The position numbers and the translations under genes are program-made. A stretch of 10,312 bases of DNA, from assembly GCA_000438255.1 (NCBI GenBank), contig FR901883.1, positions 1 through 10,312 of the forward strand. Direction: 5' to 3'. This document shows, in pieces, positions 1 through 6,338 of this stretch. The notes below the pieces were generated by a model. That model worked only from the letters and a program-made list of their open reading frames with translations, had not been told where the DNA came from and ran no database searches. The stretch comes from Clostridium sp. CAG:389 (GTDB lineage: Bacteria > Bacillota > Clostridia > TANB77 > CAG-508). Position 1 is the first letter of the stretch, and each line of letters starts with the position of its first letter.

Positions 1-34
1 TATAAAAAAATTCTACTGAACTGTAACAAATTTC

Positions 35-63
35 TAGACAAATAGCCTAAAATGTGATAACAT
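35..63 (+). promoter_or_regulatory. Possible promoter for metG
   Basis: A -35-like TAGACA (35-40) is followed after 17 nt by TAACAT (58-63), preceded by TG one base upstream as in an extended -10. It resembles the tRNA-Leu promoter in this window, which also has TAGACA with a 17-nt spacer. The -10 matches consensus at only four of six positions. It would give a leader of about 80 nt, too short for a T-box or SAM riboswitch. The rest of 1-150 is A-rich and shows no gene. Confidence 0.35.
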
Positions 64-150
64 AAGTAAGAAAAAAATAAGAGAAAAAGGGTTCAGTCAA
101 AAGGCAAAATTCTAAAAAGCAACCCAAAAAAGGAAAGAGGTAGAATAAAT

Positions 151-1725
151 ATGAAAGAAACATTTTATGTAACAACACCAATATACTATCCAAGCGGAAA
201 ATTCCATATAGGAACAGCATACTCAACAGTAGTAGCAGACACACTAAAAAGATATAACAAATTAAAAGGAAAAGAATGTTACATGTTAACAGGAACAGAC
301 GAACATGGACAAAAAATAGAAATAAAAGCAAAAGATGCAGGAAAAACACCACAAGAATATGTAGATGGAATGGCAGAAATGGCACAAGAATTATGGAAAA
401 AAATGGACATACAATATGATGACTTTATTAGAACAACAGACGAAAGACACGTAAAAGTAGTTCAAAAAATATTTGATAAATTCATGGAACAAGGAGACAT
501 CTACAAAGGTGAATATGAAGGACTTTACTGCATACCATGTGAAACATTTTTTACACCAACACAATTAGTTGATGGAAAATGTCCAGACTGTGGAAGAGAA
601 GTAGTGCCAATGAAAGAAGAAGCCTATTTCTTCAATATGAAAAAATACACAGATAGACTTTTAAAATATTATGATGAACATCCAGATTTCATCAAACCAG
701 AATACAGAAAACAAGAAATGATAAATAACTTTATCAAACCAGGACTAGAAGATTTGTGTGTAACAAGAACTTCATTTGATTGGGGAATAAAAGTTTTAAA
801 AGATCCAAAACACGTAGTATATGTATGGTTAGATGCACTAACAAATTACATTACAGCACTAGGATACATGTCAGATGATGAAACATTATTTAAAAAATTC
901 TGGCCAGCAGATGTTCATGTTGTAGGAAAAGATATTGCAAGATTCCACTTAATATATTGGCCAATTTTCTTAATGGCACTAGACTTGCCATTACCAAAAA
1001 CAATATTTGTTCATAACTGGATAACAATGAAAGACGGAAAAATGAGTAAATCAAAAGGAAATGTAATTTATCCAGAAGATTTAATAGATAGATACGGACT
1101 AGATGCAACAAAATACTTCTTATTAAGAGAGATGCCAACATCACAAGATGGATTATTCTCACCAGAAGAATTTGTTGAAAGATACAATTTTGATTTATGC
1201 AATGATTTAAGCAATTTATTAAACAGAACTGTATCAATGGTTAATAAATATTTTGGTGGACAAGTACCTGAATATAATGGAACACCAAATGAAGTTGATG
1301 AAGAAATTGAGAAGAATTGCTTAGAACAAATTGAAAAATTTGAAAAATTATTTGAAAATTTCGAAATTGCAAATTCAATACAAGAAATTTGGACCTTAGT
1401 ATCAAGAACAAACAAATATATTGATGAAACAATGCCATGGAAACTTGCAAAAGAAGAAGACACAGAAAAGCTAAAATCAGCAATGTATCATTTAATAGAA
1501 AATTTGAGAAAAATAGCAATATTGATAAAACCATTTATGAACGAAACATCTGAAAATATATTAAGACAAATCGGAATTACAGATGAATCTTTAAAAACTT
1601 GGGAAAGCCTAAAAGATTATGACAAAATTAAAAACGCAAAAGTGATAGAAAAAGGTGAACCAATATTTATGAGATTAAATGCAGAAGAAGAGATAGAATA
1701 TATAAAACAAACTATGAAGAAATAA
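151..1725 (+). CDS. metG: Methionine--tRNA ligase, short form without C-terminal tRNA-binding domain
   Basis: This cytoplasmic class I aminoacyl-tRNA synthetase charges tRNA-Met with methionine using ATP. The protein has 524 residues. The nucleotide-binding HIGH motif appears as HIGT at residues 19-22, and the KMSKS loop is exact at 297-301 within a DGKMSKSKGN context. A zinc knuckle with Cys127, Cys130, Cys144 and Cys147 sits in the connective-peptide region, and a typical DPKHVVYVW stretch lies near 218-226. The C-terminal half is the helical anticodon-binding domain. Many Firmicute MetG proteins are around 640-660 residues because they end in an EMAP/Trbp111-like tRNA-binding domain. Here the protein stops soon after a PIFMRL segment, and the next 85 nt do not encode that domain. 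The start is supported by AGAGG at 136-140. Identification is secure; the short form is read directly from the sequence. Confidence 0.97.
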   Translation: MKETFYVTTPIYYPSGKFHIGTAYSTVVADTLKRYNKLKGKECYMLTGTDEHGQKIEIKAKDAGKTPQEYVDGMAEMAQELWKKMDIQYDDFIRTTDERHVKVVQKIFDKFMEQGDIYKGEYEGLYCIPCETFFTPTQLVDGKCPDCGREVVPMKEEAYFFNMKKYTDRLLKYYDEHPDFIKPEYRKQEMINNFIKPGLEDLCVTRTSFDWGIKVLKDPKHVVYVWLDALTNYITALGYMSDDETLFKKFWPADVHVVGKDIARFHLIYWPIFLMALDLPLPKTIFVHNWITMKDGKMSKSKGNVIYPEDLIDRYGLDATKYFLLREMPTSQDGLFSPEEFVERYNFDLCNDLSNLLNRTVSMVNKYFGGQVPEYNGTPNEVDEEIEKNCLEQIEKFEKLFENFEIANSIQEIWTLVSRTNKYIDETMPWKLAKEEDTEKLKSAMYHLIENLRKIAILIKPFMNETSENILRQIGITDESLKTWESLKDYDKIKNAKVIEKGEPIFMRLNAEEEIEYIKQTMKK

Positions 1726-1810
1726 ATATAAATTTATTTTTATAGTATTTTAAAAAGAAAAAAAGAAAATAAAGATAAAACCAGAAATAAAAAATAAAAG
1801 AGGAATTTAA

Positions 1811-2746
1811 ATGGGAATATTTCATAATAGAGAGCAATACGAAGGCTATAATATTTATAGTATGAAAAAATATGTTGATAAGAAAAGAATAATATTTACG
1901 ATAACTGCAATAATAGCAGTTATTGTAACATTATCATTAACAATTTTTTATCTATTAGATACAACAATAAGAGTAAAAAAATCAAAAGAATTTGCAAAAC
2001 AAATTGAAGAATTTGAACAACAGCAACAAGAAGAACAACAAAAGAAAAAAGAGGAAGAAGAAGCAGCAAGACAAGCAAAAATACCTAAATTAACAGAACA
2101 AGGCAAAGAAAATTTAAAAAATATCTATCATTCAGAAGAGAAAGTTGCATATCTAACATTTGATGATGGCCCATCAAACAATACACATGAAATTTTAGAT
2201 ATTTTGAATCAATATAATATAAAAGCAACATTCTTTGTTTTAGGTAGCCAAGTAGAAGTATTTCCTGAAACAACAAACAGAATATATAATGAAGGACATT
2301 ATATAGCAAATCATGGATACTCACATAAATATTCAAGTATATATCATTCACCAGAAAATGTTTTAAATGAATTTAATCAATGTAATCAGATTGTTGCTAA
2401 AACAATAAATGTACCAGAATATAATTCACATTTATTTAGATTTCCAGGCGGTCTAGTTGGTGGTAAATATGCAGAAATAAAAAAACAGGCAGAAGTATTA
2501 CTTGAACAAAATGATATTTTACATATAGATTGGAACTCATTAACAGGAGACTCTGAAAAATCAAAACCAACAGAAGATTATTTGATGAATAATTTACAAA
2601 AGACAACAGCAGGTAAAAATAGTTTAGTTGTTTTGATGCATGATGCACAGGCTAAACATATTACAGTAGAAACTTTACCTAAGGTAATTGAGTATTTACA
2701 GCAACAGGGATATACATTTAAAAATTTTTATGAAATTATTAAATAG
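1811..2746 (+). CDS. Membrane-anchored polysaccharide deacetylase (NodB / CE4 family)
   Basis: This 311-residue protein is predicted to remove acetyl groups from an extracellular polysaccharide, probably peptidoglycan GlcNAc as PgdA-type enzymes do; the substrate is inferred. A Lys/Arg-rich cytoplasmic start precedes one membrane helix at about 27-49. Residues 55-90 form a charged Gln/Glu/Lys-rich helical stalk. The NodB domain spans about 111-311: TFDDGP gives the presumed base Asp118 and metal ligand Asp119; His168 and His172 would complete the metal triad; RFPGG is at 210-214; DWNS is at 240-243; and LMHD contains His277. The residue after His168 is Gly, where the family usually has Ser or Thr. 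AGAGG at 1800-1804 supports the 1811 start; the internal Met18 (1862) lacks a good site. No terminator separates it from metG, so co-transcription is possible. Confidence 0.93.
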   Translation: MGIFHNREQYEGYNIYSMKKYVDKKRIIFTITAIIAVIVTLSLTIFYLLDTTIRVKKSKEFAKQIEEFEQQQQEEQQKKKEEEEAARQAKIPKLTEQGKENLKNIYHSEEKVAYLTFDDGPSNNTHEILDILNQYNIKATFFVLGSQVEVFPETTNRIYNEGHYIANHGYSHKYSSIYHSPENVLNEFNQCNQIVAKTINVPEYNSHLFRFPGGLVGGKYAEIKKQAEVLLEQNDILHIDWNSLTGDSEKSKPTEDYLMNNLQKTTAGKNSLVVLMHDAQAKHITVETLPKVIEYLQQQGYTFKNFYEIIK

Positions 2747-2787
2747 ATAGTTATAATTTACAATATATTATAAAAAATGGTGTGAAT

Positions 2788-2793
2788 TATAAT
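2788..2793 (+). promoter_or_regulatory. Consensus -10 box upstream of the large unknown gene
   Basis: A perfect TATAAT lies 34 nt before the GTG start preferred for the next gene. No convincing -35 box sits 16-19 nt upstream, where the sequence is only A/T. If used, transcription would begin near 2800, leaving a leader of under 30 nt that carries the GGAGGAG site. TATAAT arises easily by chance in such AT-rich DNA. Confidence 0.3.
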
Positions 2794-2814
2794 AATAAAT
2801 TATTTGAAAAATAT

Positions 2815-2822
2815 GGAGGAGA
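2815..2822 (+). promoter_or_regulatory. Strong ribosome-binding site that fixes a GTG start
   Basis: GGAGGAGA lies 8 nt (from the end of GGAGG) before GTG at 2828, a near-ideal Shine-Dalgarno arrangement. The longer in-frame choices, TTG at 2804 and ATG at 2813, would turn this site into coding sequence and have no ribosome-binding site of their own. It therefore sets the start of the downstream gene at 2828. Confidence 0.8.
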
Positions 2823-2827
2823 TACAA

Positions 2828-5179
2828 GTGCCTAGAAAAAAGAAAGAAAAAATAGAAGGAATATCAGATAAACTTGAATATTTAGGATTAGACTTAGATA
2901 AAATTCCACAAAACTTAAAAAAATTTGAACCACTAGAATATAGAGTAACAAGATTCTATGATGAAAAACAATACAGACAATACAGATACATAGATATAAA
3001 AGACATACAGATACTATTATCACCAACAAACAGACTAACAGACTTGAATGAAAAATATAAAAAGGCACGACCATTATATGAATATTTAGATAATCAAAAT
3101 GAAGAAAACTTATTAAAACATACAAAATTCTTGGAAATGCTAAAAAATATGGACACAGATGAAATAGAACAAGTTGAAAAAGAACAAGCAAAACTAAGTA
3201 AAGAAATACCATTTAAAGTAAAATTTCAAGGAAATTATTTATGGCAAATATATTACTCTGAAAACACAAACAAATACTTTATGATAGTACCAACAGAAGA
3301 TACTGATTATTCAACATTCTTTTATTTATTAAAAAGACAAATAGAAAATAAAAGAGTAGGAAAAATATTTGTACCTATAAGTAATGTAAAATATTCGAAT
3401 CAATATCTAAAAAAATCGGAATTTGAAGATATAGAAAATTATTTATGGCTATTTACAAAAGATTGGCCATTAGTATATGAAGTATATAACAAAAAAGATG
3501 AATTATCAGTTCAGATTATAGGTGAAACAAATGTATATGAAAAAATAAAAACAACATACAAAATTCAATTAAATAGTGAAGCAGAAGCAAGCGAATTTTA
3601 TAAATTATTAAAAGCATTATTTATTTTGCAAACTGAAATTCCAAACTATTATAATTTTGAAACAAACATAGACAATACAGGAAAACTAGAATTCTATTTA
3701 GGTGAGCAAAAAATAGAATATAAGCATATGATAGAATTTATAAGAGAACAATATAAAATTGGATTAAAAAGAAGAAAAGAATTGAAAAGCAAAATAAGAG
3801 CTTACAATAAAAGAATTAAAAAATTACAAGAATTAGCTGCATCACAAGAAATAGAATATCTAGCAAAAGAAAAACAAATATCAACATTTCTAGAATGTAA
3901 AAAATCATTTTTTGGAAAGGTTAAATATTACTTTAAATATAGTAAAAAAAGTAGTAAAAAGGCTGAAAATCAAGAAATTGAAGATGAAATTATAGAAAAT
4001 GAAAGTCAACCAGAAGAAGTAATTCAAACAGAAGAACCAAGAAAAGAAAAGAAAAAAATACCAATTAAAAAAGTTTATACATTAGAGGAATTAATAACAA
4101 GTTATAAAGAACTAGAAGAACTCGAAAATCAAATGAAAAATCTTTTGATGGATATAAATGCTTTAAAGTTGAAAACTAAAAATTTAGCAAAGAAAATAGA
4201 AAATGCATCAAAATATATTGAAGAAATAGATAGCCATAAAAAAAGTATATTTGAATTCTGGAAATACAGTAATAAAGATGAAATGGAAGTATTACCAGAG
4301 GGAGAACAAGAAGAAGTTAATGTTATTAAAAAAATTGAAAGAACATTTAATTATGAAGAAGATTTAGAGGAATTTGGTAAAAAATTAGATAAAATACAAA
4401 GAAAAAATTTGGACAGAAATGATACAGATAGTGTATATATAGCAACAACAAATCTGATTGATGTATTAAATAAAATAAAAACGAATAACATATTGCCAGA
4501 AGATATAGAAAAAGCTTTAAGAGATTTGAAGGCAGAAGAAAAAGAATTGAAGTCTTTGGATGATGAGGAATATGATATTTTTGGAAATGTTATTGAAGAT
4601 TCAACAAAAGTTAGAAAGATTAATAATAAGAAACATAGAGAACTACCAAAAGATAAATTTAATATTTTGGAAGTTAACAAAAATACAAAACAAATAGGAT
4701 TTAAGCTTATTTTACAATCAATTGTTCAAAATGTTACGAAAGCATTGGAAAAGGGAGTAATACCAGAGTCTTTACCTGTGTACAAAGCTATTAATGAGAA
4801 CTTATTAAATAACAAAGAAATAAATGTATTTAATATAAATCCAGAAATAGAGATGAAAGAAGCAGTTGAAGAATTTGGAGAAAATATTAATCTATATAAA
4901 CTTCATATTAAAGAGGGAACAAAGGGAATTGGATTTACAAATATTATCTTTTATGATAATCAAAACAAAACTTTACCTGTCGGTATGGATTTGTCAACTA
5001 AAATGATTGTTGATACTTCAAAATTGCATTTAAAATTAATTGATAAAAAGTCTTTTAATATTGGTGATTTTGAGGATTCTGATGATGATTTTTCTGATTT
5101 TTCTGTTAAAAATGTTACTGTTTTTGATTACGAAATGGTTGAAATAGAAGATTTAGAAAAGGAAATTGTTGAAAAATAA
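2828..5179 (+). CDS. Large soluble coiled-coil protein of unknown function
   Basis: I do not recognise this protein of about 783 residues (GTG start; an in-frame TTG at 2804 would add 8). It has no signal peptide and no membrane helix, so it is probably cytoplasmic. Residues 1-16 are Lys-rich. About 30-300 looks like a mixed alpha/beta region rich in Tyr and aromatic residues. About 305-365 is a strongly basic coiled-coil candidate. A Glu-rich low-complexity linker (about 380-410) leads to a second coiled coil (about 418-475), then another acidic helical stretch to about 600. About 612-740 looks globular and beta-rich, and the end is very acidic (a Phe/Asp/Ser cluster near 748-758). No catalytic motif such as a Walker box, HExxH or nuclease signature was seen. 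It ends directly at a strong terminator. A scaffold or structural role is possible but unproven. Confidence 0.93.
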   Translation: MPRKKKEKIEGISDKLEYLGLDLDKIPQNLKKFEPLEYRVTRFYDEKQYRQYRYIDIKDIQILLSPTNRLTDLNEKYKKARPLYEYLDNQNEENLLKHTKFLEMLKNMDTDEIEQVEKEQAKLSKEIPFKVKFQGNYLWQIYYSENTNKYFMIVPTEDTDYSTFFYLLKRQIENKRVGKIFVPISNVKYSNQYLKKSEFEDIENYLWLFTKDWPLVYEVYNKKDELSVQIIGETNVYEKIKTTYKIQLNSEAEASEFYKLLKALFILQTEIPNYYNFETNIDNTGKLEFYLGEQKIEYKHMIEFIREQYKIGLKRRKELKSKIRAYNKRIKKLQELAASQEIEYLAKEKQISTFLECKKSFFGKVKYYFKYSKKSSKKAENQEIEDEIIENESQPEEVIQTEEPRKEKKKIPIKKVYTLEELITSYKELEELENQMKNLLMDINALKLKTKNLAKKIENASKYIEEIDSHKKSIFEFWKYSNKDEMEVLPEGEQEEVNVIKKIERTFNYEEDLEEFGKKLDKIQRKNLDRNDTDSVYIATTNLIDVLNKIKTNNILPEDIEKALRDLKAEEKELKSLDDEEYDIFGNVIEDSTKVRKINNKKHRELPKDKFNILEVNKNTKQIGFKLILQSIVQNVTKALEKGVIPESLPVYKAINENLLNNKEINVFNINPEIEMKEAVEEFGENINLYKLHIKEGTKGIGFTNIIFYDNQNKTLPVGMDLSTKMIVDTSKLHLKLIDKKSFNIGDFEDSDDDFSDFSVKNVTVFDYEMVEIEDLEKEIVEK

Positions 5180-5215
5180 AAATATAACCACCCGCAAAAC
5201 GGGTGGTTATATTTT
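5179..5215. terminator. Perfect bidirectional hairpin terminator
   Basis: The arms AAAATATAACCACCCG (5179-5194) and CGGGTGGTTATATTTT (5200-5215) are exact reverse complements, giving a 16-bp stem around a 5-nt CAAAA loop. The GC-rich tip with A-rich and T-rich flanks gives a U-tract in both directions. It overlaps the last base of the 783-residue gene's stop codon, so it ends that transcript. On the other strand it would end transcripts coming from the tRNA-Leu gene. Confidence 0.93.
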
Positions 5216-5242
5216 GAAACGAAATTATTTCTGAGTTCTTCT

Positions 5243-5330
5243 TCAATTTTTCTTATCCTCTTCAAGTAATTTCTGCCCATGATATTTTGCTATTTCCTGA
5301 TTGATTTTGTATCTGCAGTTTAAAAAATAT
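5243..5330 (-). other. Short open frame or gene remnant directly behind tRNA-Leu
   Basis: Reading from the end of the tRNA on the - strand gives about 29 codons to a TGA stop at 5243-5245. The final part reads like ordinary protein, including KINQEIAKYHG and KLLEEDKK. There is no start codon or ribosome-binding site of its own, and the frame stays open back through the tRNA itself. It could be the C-terminal remnant of a decayed gene, the tail of an element once inserted at the tRNA, or chance. It should not be treated as a functional protein. I do not recognise the fragment. The rest of 5216-5330 holds nothing else I can identify. Confidence 0.25.
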
Positions 5331-5413
5331 TGGTACCGATGGTGGGACTCGAACCCACATGGTTTCCCGCACGATTTTGAGTCGTGTGCGTCTACCAATT
5401 CCGCCACATCGGC
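5331..5413 (-). tRNA. tRNA-Leu (anticodon CAA, reads UUG)
   Basis: The reverse complement folds as a class II tRNA of 83 nt with the terminal CCA encoded. The acceptor stem GCCGATG pairs with CATCGGT, with a G-U at the first pair. The D-arm contains AATTGGTAGA. The anticodon stem CACGA/TCGTG encloses loop CTCAAAA, placing CAA at 34-36 (5377-5379 on the + strand). A long variable arm follows, then a T-arm with GGTTCGAGTCC. Long variable arm and anticodon together identify leucine. The gene stands alone between its own promoter and the shared terminator. Confidence 0.97.
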
Positions 5414-5434
5414 ATAAGTATTAAATACTTACTT

Positions 5435-5463
5435 ATATTAACATATTTAAAAAGAAATGTCTA
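5435..5463 (-). promoter_or_regulatory. Promoter for tRNA-Leu
   Basis: On the - strand TAGACA (5458-5463) is separated by 17 nt from TAATAT (5435-5440), with TGT directly before the -10 as in an extended -10. Transcription would start near 5428, giving a leader of about 15 nt before the mature tRNA 5' end. A 7-bp dyad, TAAGTAT/ATACTTA at 5415-5431, covers this start-site region. Confidence 0.55.
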
Positions 5464-5488
5464 GTAAAATAATAAAATTTTATGTATT

Positions 5489-6094
5489 TTAGCCAATTTC
5501 AATTTCATGTTCTTTATTATATCTTTCAATTATCTCAGAAATCTCAGTATAAGAACCAGATATTAATCCTTGAACAGAAGTCTTAGAAGATAATGAATCA
5601 TCTGTTAAAGAGTTATACATATTTTGAGCATCTTGAATCATTAGATTTATTAGAACAACTATATTGTTAGGATTCTGTTTTAAAAAGTTATTTATTTTAT
5701 TTTCTGATAACAATTTTGAATTATCATCGTATTTCATTCCGTTATGTAAAAATAACTCTGAATTACCATTTTTTATTGCACCATACAAGCAACTCAAAGC
5801 AGTCTTATCTTCATCAGACAAAATAGAATTAGAATCATAATTGTCTTTTATATATTCATCACTAAATTTAGAATAGTTATATTCTTCTGAAAGATCTTCA
5901 ACTATTATATCTTCTCTTAATGATTTCAAAATATCTTCTCTTGTTTTTTCTGTTTTTATACCATTTACATCTATTTTAGTTACAAAATCTTTATTACTTT
6001 TTGAGTTATTAACAGATGAATTAACATCACTTAACATATAGTCTTTGCGACTTGTTTTTTTTAATAAATTTTTAAACCAATCTATAATTTTCAT
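5489..6094 (-). CDS. Unrecognised 201-residue Asn/Ser-rich protein
   Basis: I do not recognise this protein. Residues 1-13 (MKIIDWFKNLLKK) could form an amphipathic basic helix of the kind that can touch membranes, but there is no true signal peptide or membrane helix. Residues 20-50 are polar and Ser/Asn-rich, probably disordered. About 50-85 is charged and helical, and about 90-200 looks like a compact helical domain with a hydrophobic core around NNIVVLINLMIQDAQNMY (143-160). There is one Cys (102) and no visible catalytic motif. AGGAGG lies 8 nt before the ATG, and a near-consensus promoter lies about 30-60 nt upstream, so it looks like a real, expressed gene. It is the only protein gene here on the - strand and has no obvious partner. 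Function cannot be inferred. Confidence 0.88.
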   Translation of the reverse strand: MKIIDWFKNLLKKTSRKDYMLSDVNSSVNNSKSNKDFVTKIDVNGIKTEKTREDILKSLREDIIVEDLSEEYNYSKFSDEYIKDNYDSNSILSDEDKTALSCLYGAIKNGNSELFLHNGMKYDDNSKLLSENKINNFLKQNPNNIVVLINLMIQDAQNMYNSLTDDSLSSKTSVQGLISGSYTEISEIIERYNKEHEIEIG

Positions 6095-6125
6095 TATATT
6101 ATCCTCCTATTAATAATGTATTTAA

Positions 6126-6155
6126 AGTATATCAATTTATGAAATATTTTGTCAA
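6126..6155 (-). promoter_or_regulatory. Near-consensus promoter for the 201-residue protein
   Basis: On the - strand a perfect TTGACA (6150-6155) is followed after 18 nt by TATACT (6126-6131), five of six matches to the -10 consensus. Transcription would begin near 6119, leaving a leader of about 25 nt that holds AGGAGG. It is the clearest promoter in the window and looks like a housekeeping sigma-A type. Confidence 0.72.
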
Positions 6156-6175
6156 TAGATTAGTAAAAAGATTGG

Positions 6176-6211
6176 TATCAAATTGATAATAAACTTAATT
6201 TACTATTAAGT
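6176..6211. repeat. Two adjacent AT-rich dyads in the divergent intergenic region
   Basis: TATCAA-A-TTGATA (6176-6188) is a perfect dyad about a single base. Just beyond it ACTTAAT (6193-6199) and ATTAAGT (6205-6211) form a 7-bp inverted repeat around TTACT. They lie upstream of the - strand promoter and upstream of the fru operon, so they could be protein-binding sites for either. Such dyads are also expected by chance in DNA this rich in A and T. Confidence 0.3.
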
Positions 6212-6280
6212 GAATATTATTTTTATTTTTTGGAAATATTTAAAACAAAAGAAAAAATAAAGCAAAAATAAAATGGCAAG

Positions 6281-6296
6281 TTGAGAACGCAAAATG
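6281..6296 (+). promoter_or_regulatory. cre-like sequence upstream of fruK
   Basis: TTGAGAACGCAAAATG matches the first 13 positions of the CcpA cre consensus WTGNNARCGNWWWCAW, but the last three differ. It lies about 45-60 nt before the fruK start. Catabolite control by CcpA with HPr-Ser-P would make sense for a sugar operon, but the lost right end makes this only a candidate. Confidence 0.28.
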
Positions 6297-6325
6297 AGAC
6301 AAAAATATATTACTATATGTGTCTC
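6296..6325 (+). promoter_or_regulatory. Leader hairpin touching the fruK ribosome-binding site
   Basis: GAGACA (6296-6301) pairs with TGTCTC (6320-6325), and inside it ATATA (6305-6309) pairs with TATAT (6314-6318) around a TTAC loop, with a small 3x1 internal loop between. The outer arm ends one base before AAAGGAG (6327-6333), the fruK ribosome-binding site. It could be an RNA structure affecting translation or a DNA operator. There is no U-tract, so it is not a terminator. Confidence 0.45.
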
Positions 6326-6338
6326 GAAAGGAGAAAAA

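Noticed and set aside
89..125. GGGTT/AACCC inverted repeat before metG
   Set aside because: Only 5 bp with a loop of about 27 nt and no U-tract; expected by chance.
64..150. T-box or SAM riboswitch in the metG leader
   Set aside because: The stretch is too short and A-rich, with no T-box core sequence, no specifier structure and no terminator.
47..385. Reverse-strand open frame opposite metG, and similar ones opposite other + strand genes (such as 890-1237, 2832-3212, 7944-8315 and 9616-10110)
   Set aside because: Their products are Leu/Phe/Ser-rich low-complexity translations of the complement of A-rich coding sequence, without ribosome-binding sites or known motifs. They lie fully opposite secure genes.
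5243..5413. Integrated mobile element at tRNA-Leu
   Set aside because: No integrase, transposase, direct repeat of the tRNA 3' end or phage-like gene is present within the window.
5472..5483. ATAAAATTTTAT palindrome behind the 201-residue gene as a terminator
   Set aside because: It is pure A/T, has no loop or GC stem, and is weak in energy; I see no real terminator between this gene and the tRNA.
6294..6338. Upstream in-frame ATG for fruK
   Set aside because: It has no ribosome-binding site and overlaps the leader hairpin; the family N-terminus (MIYTITFNPALD) starts at 6339 behind AAAGGAG.
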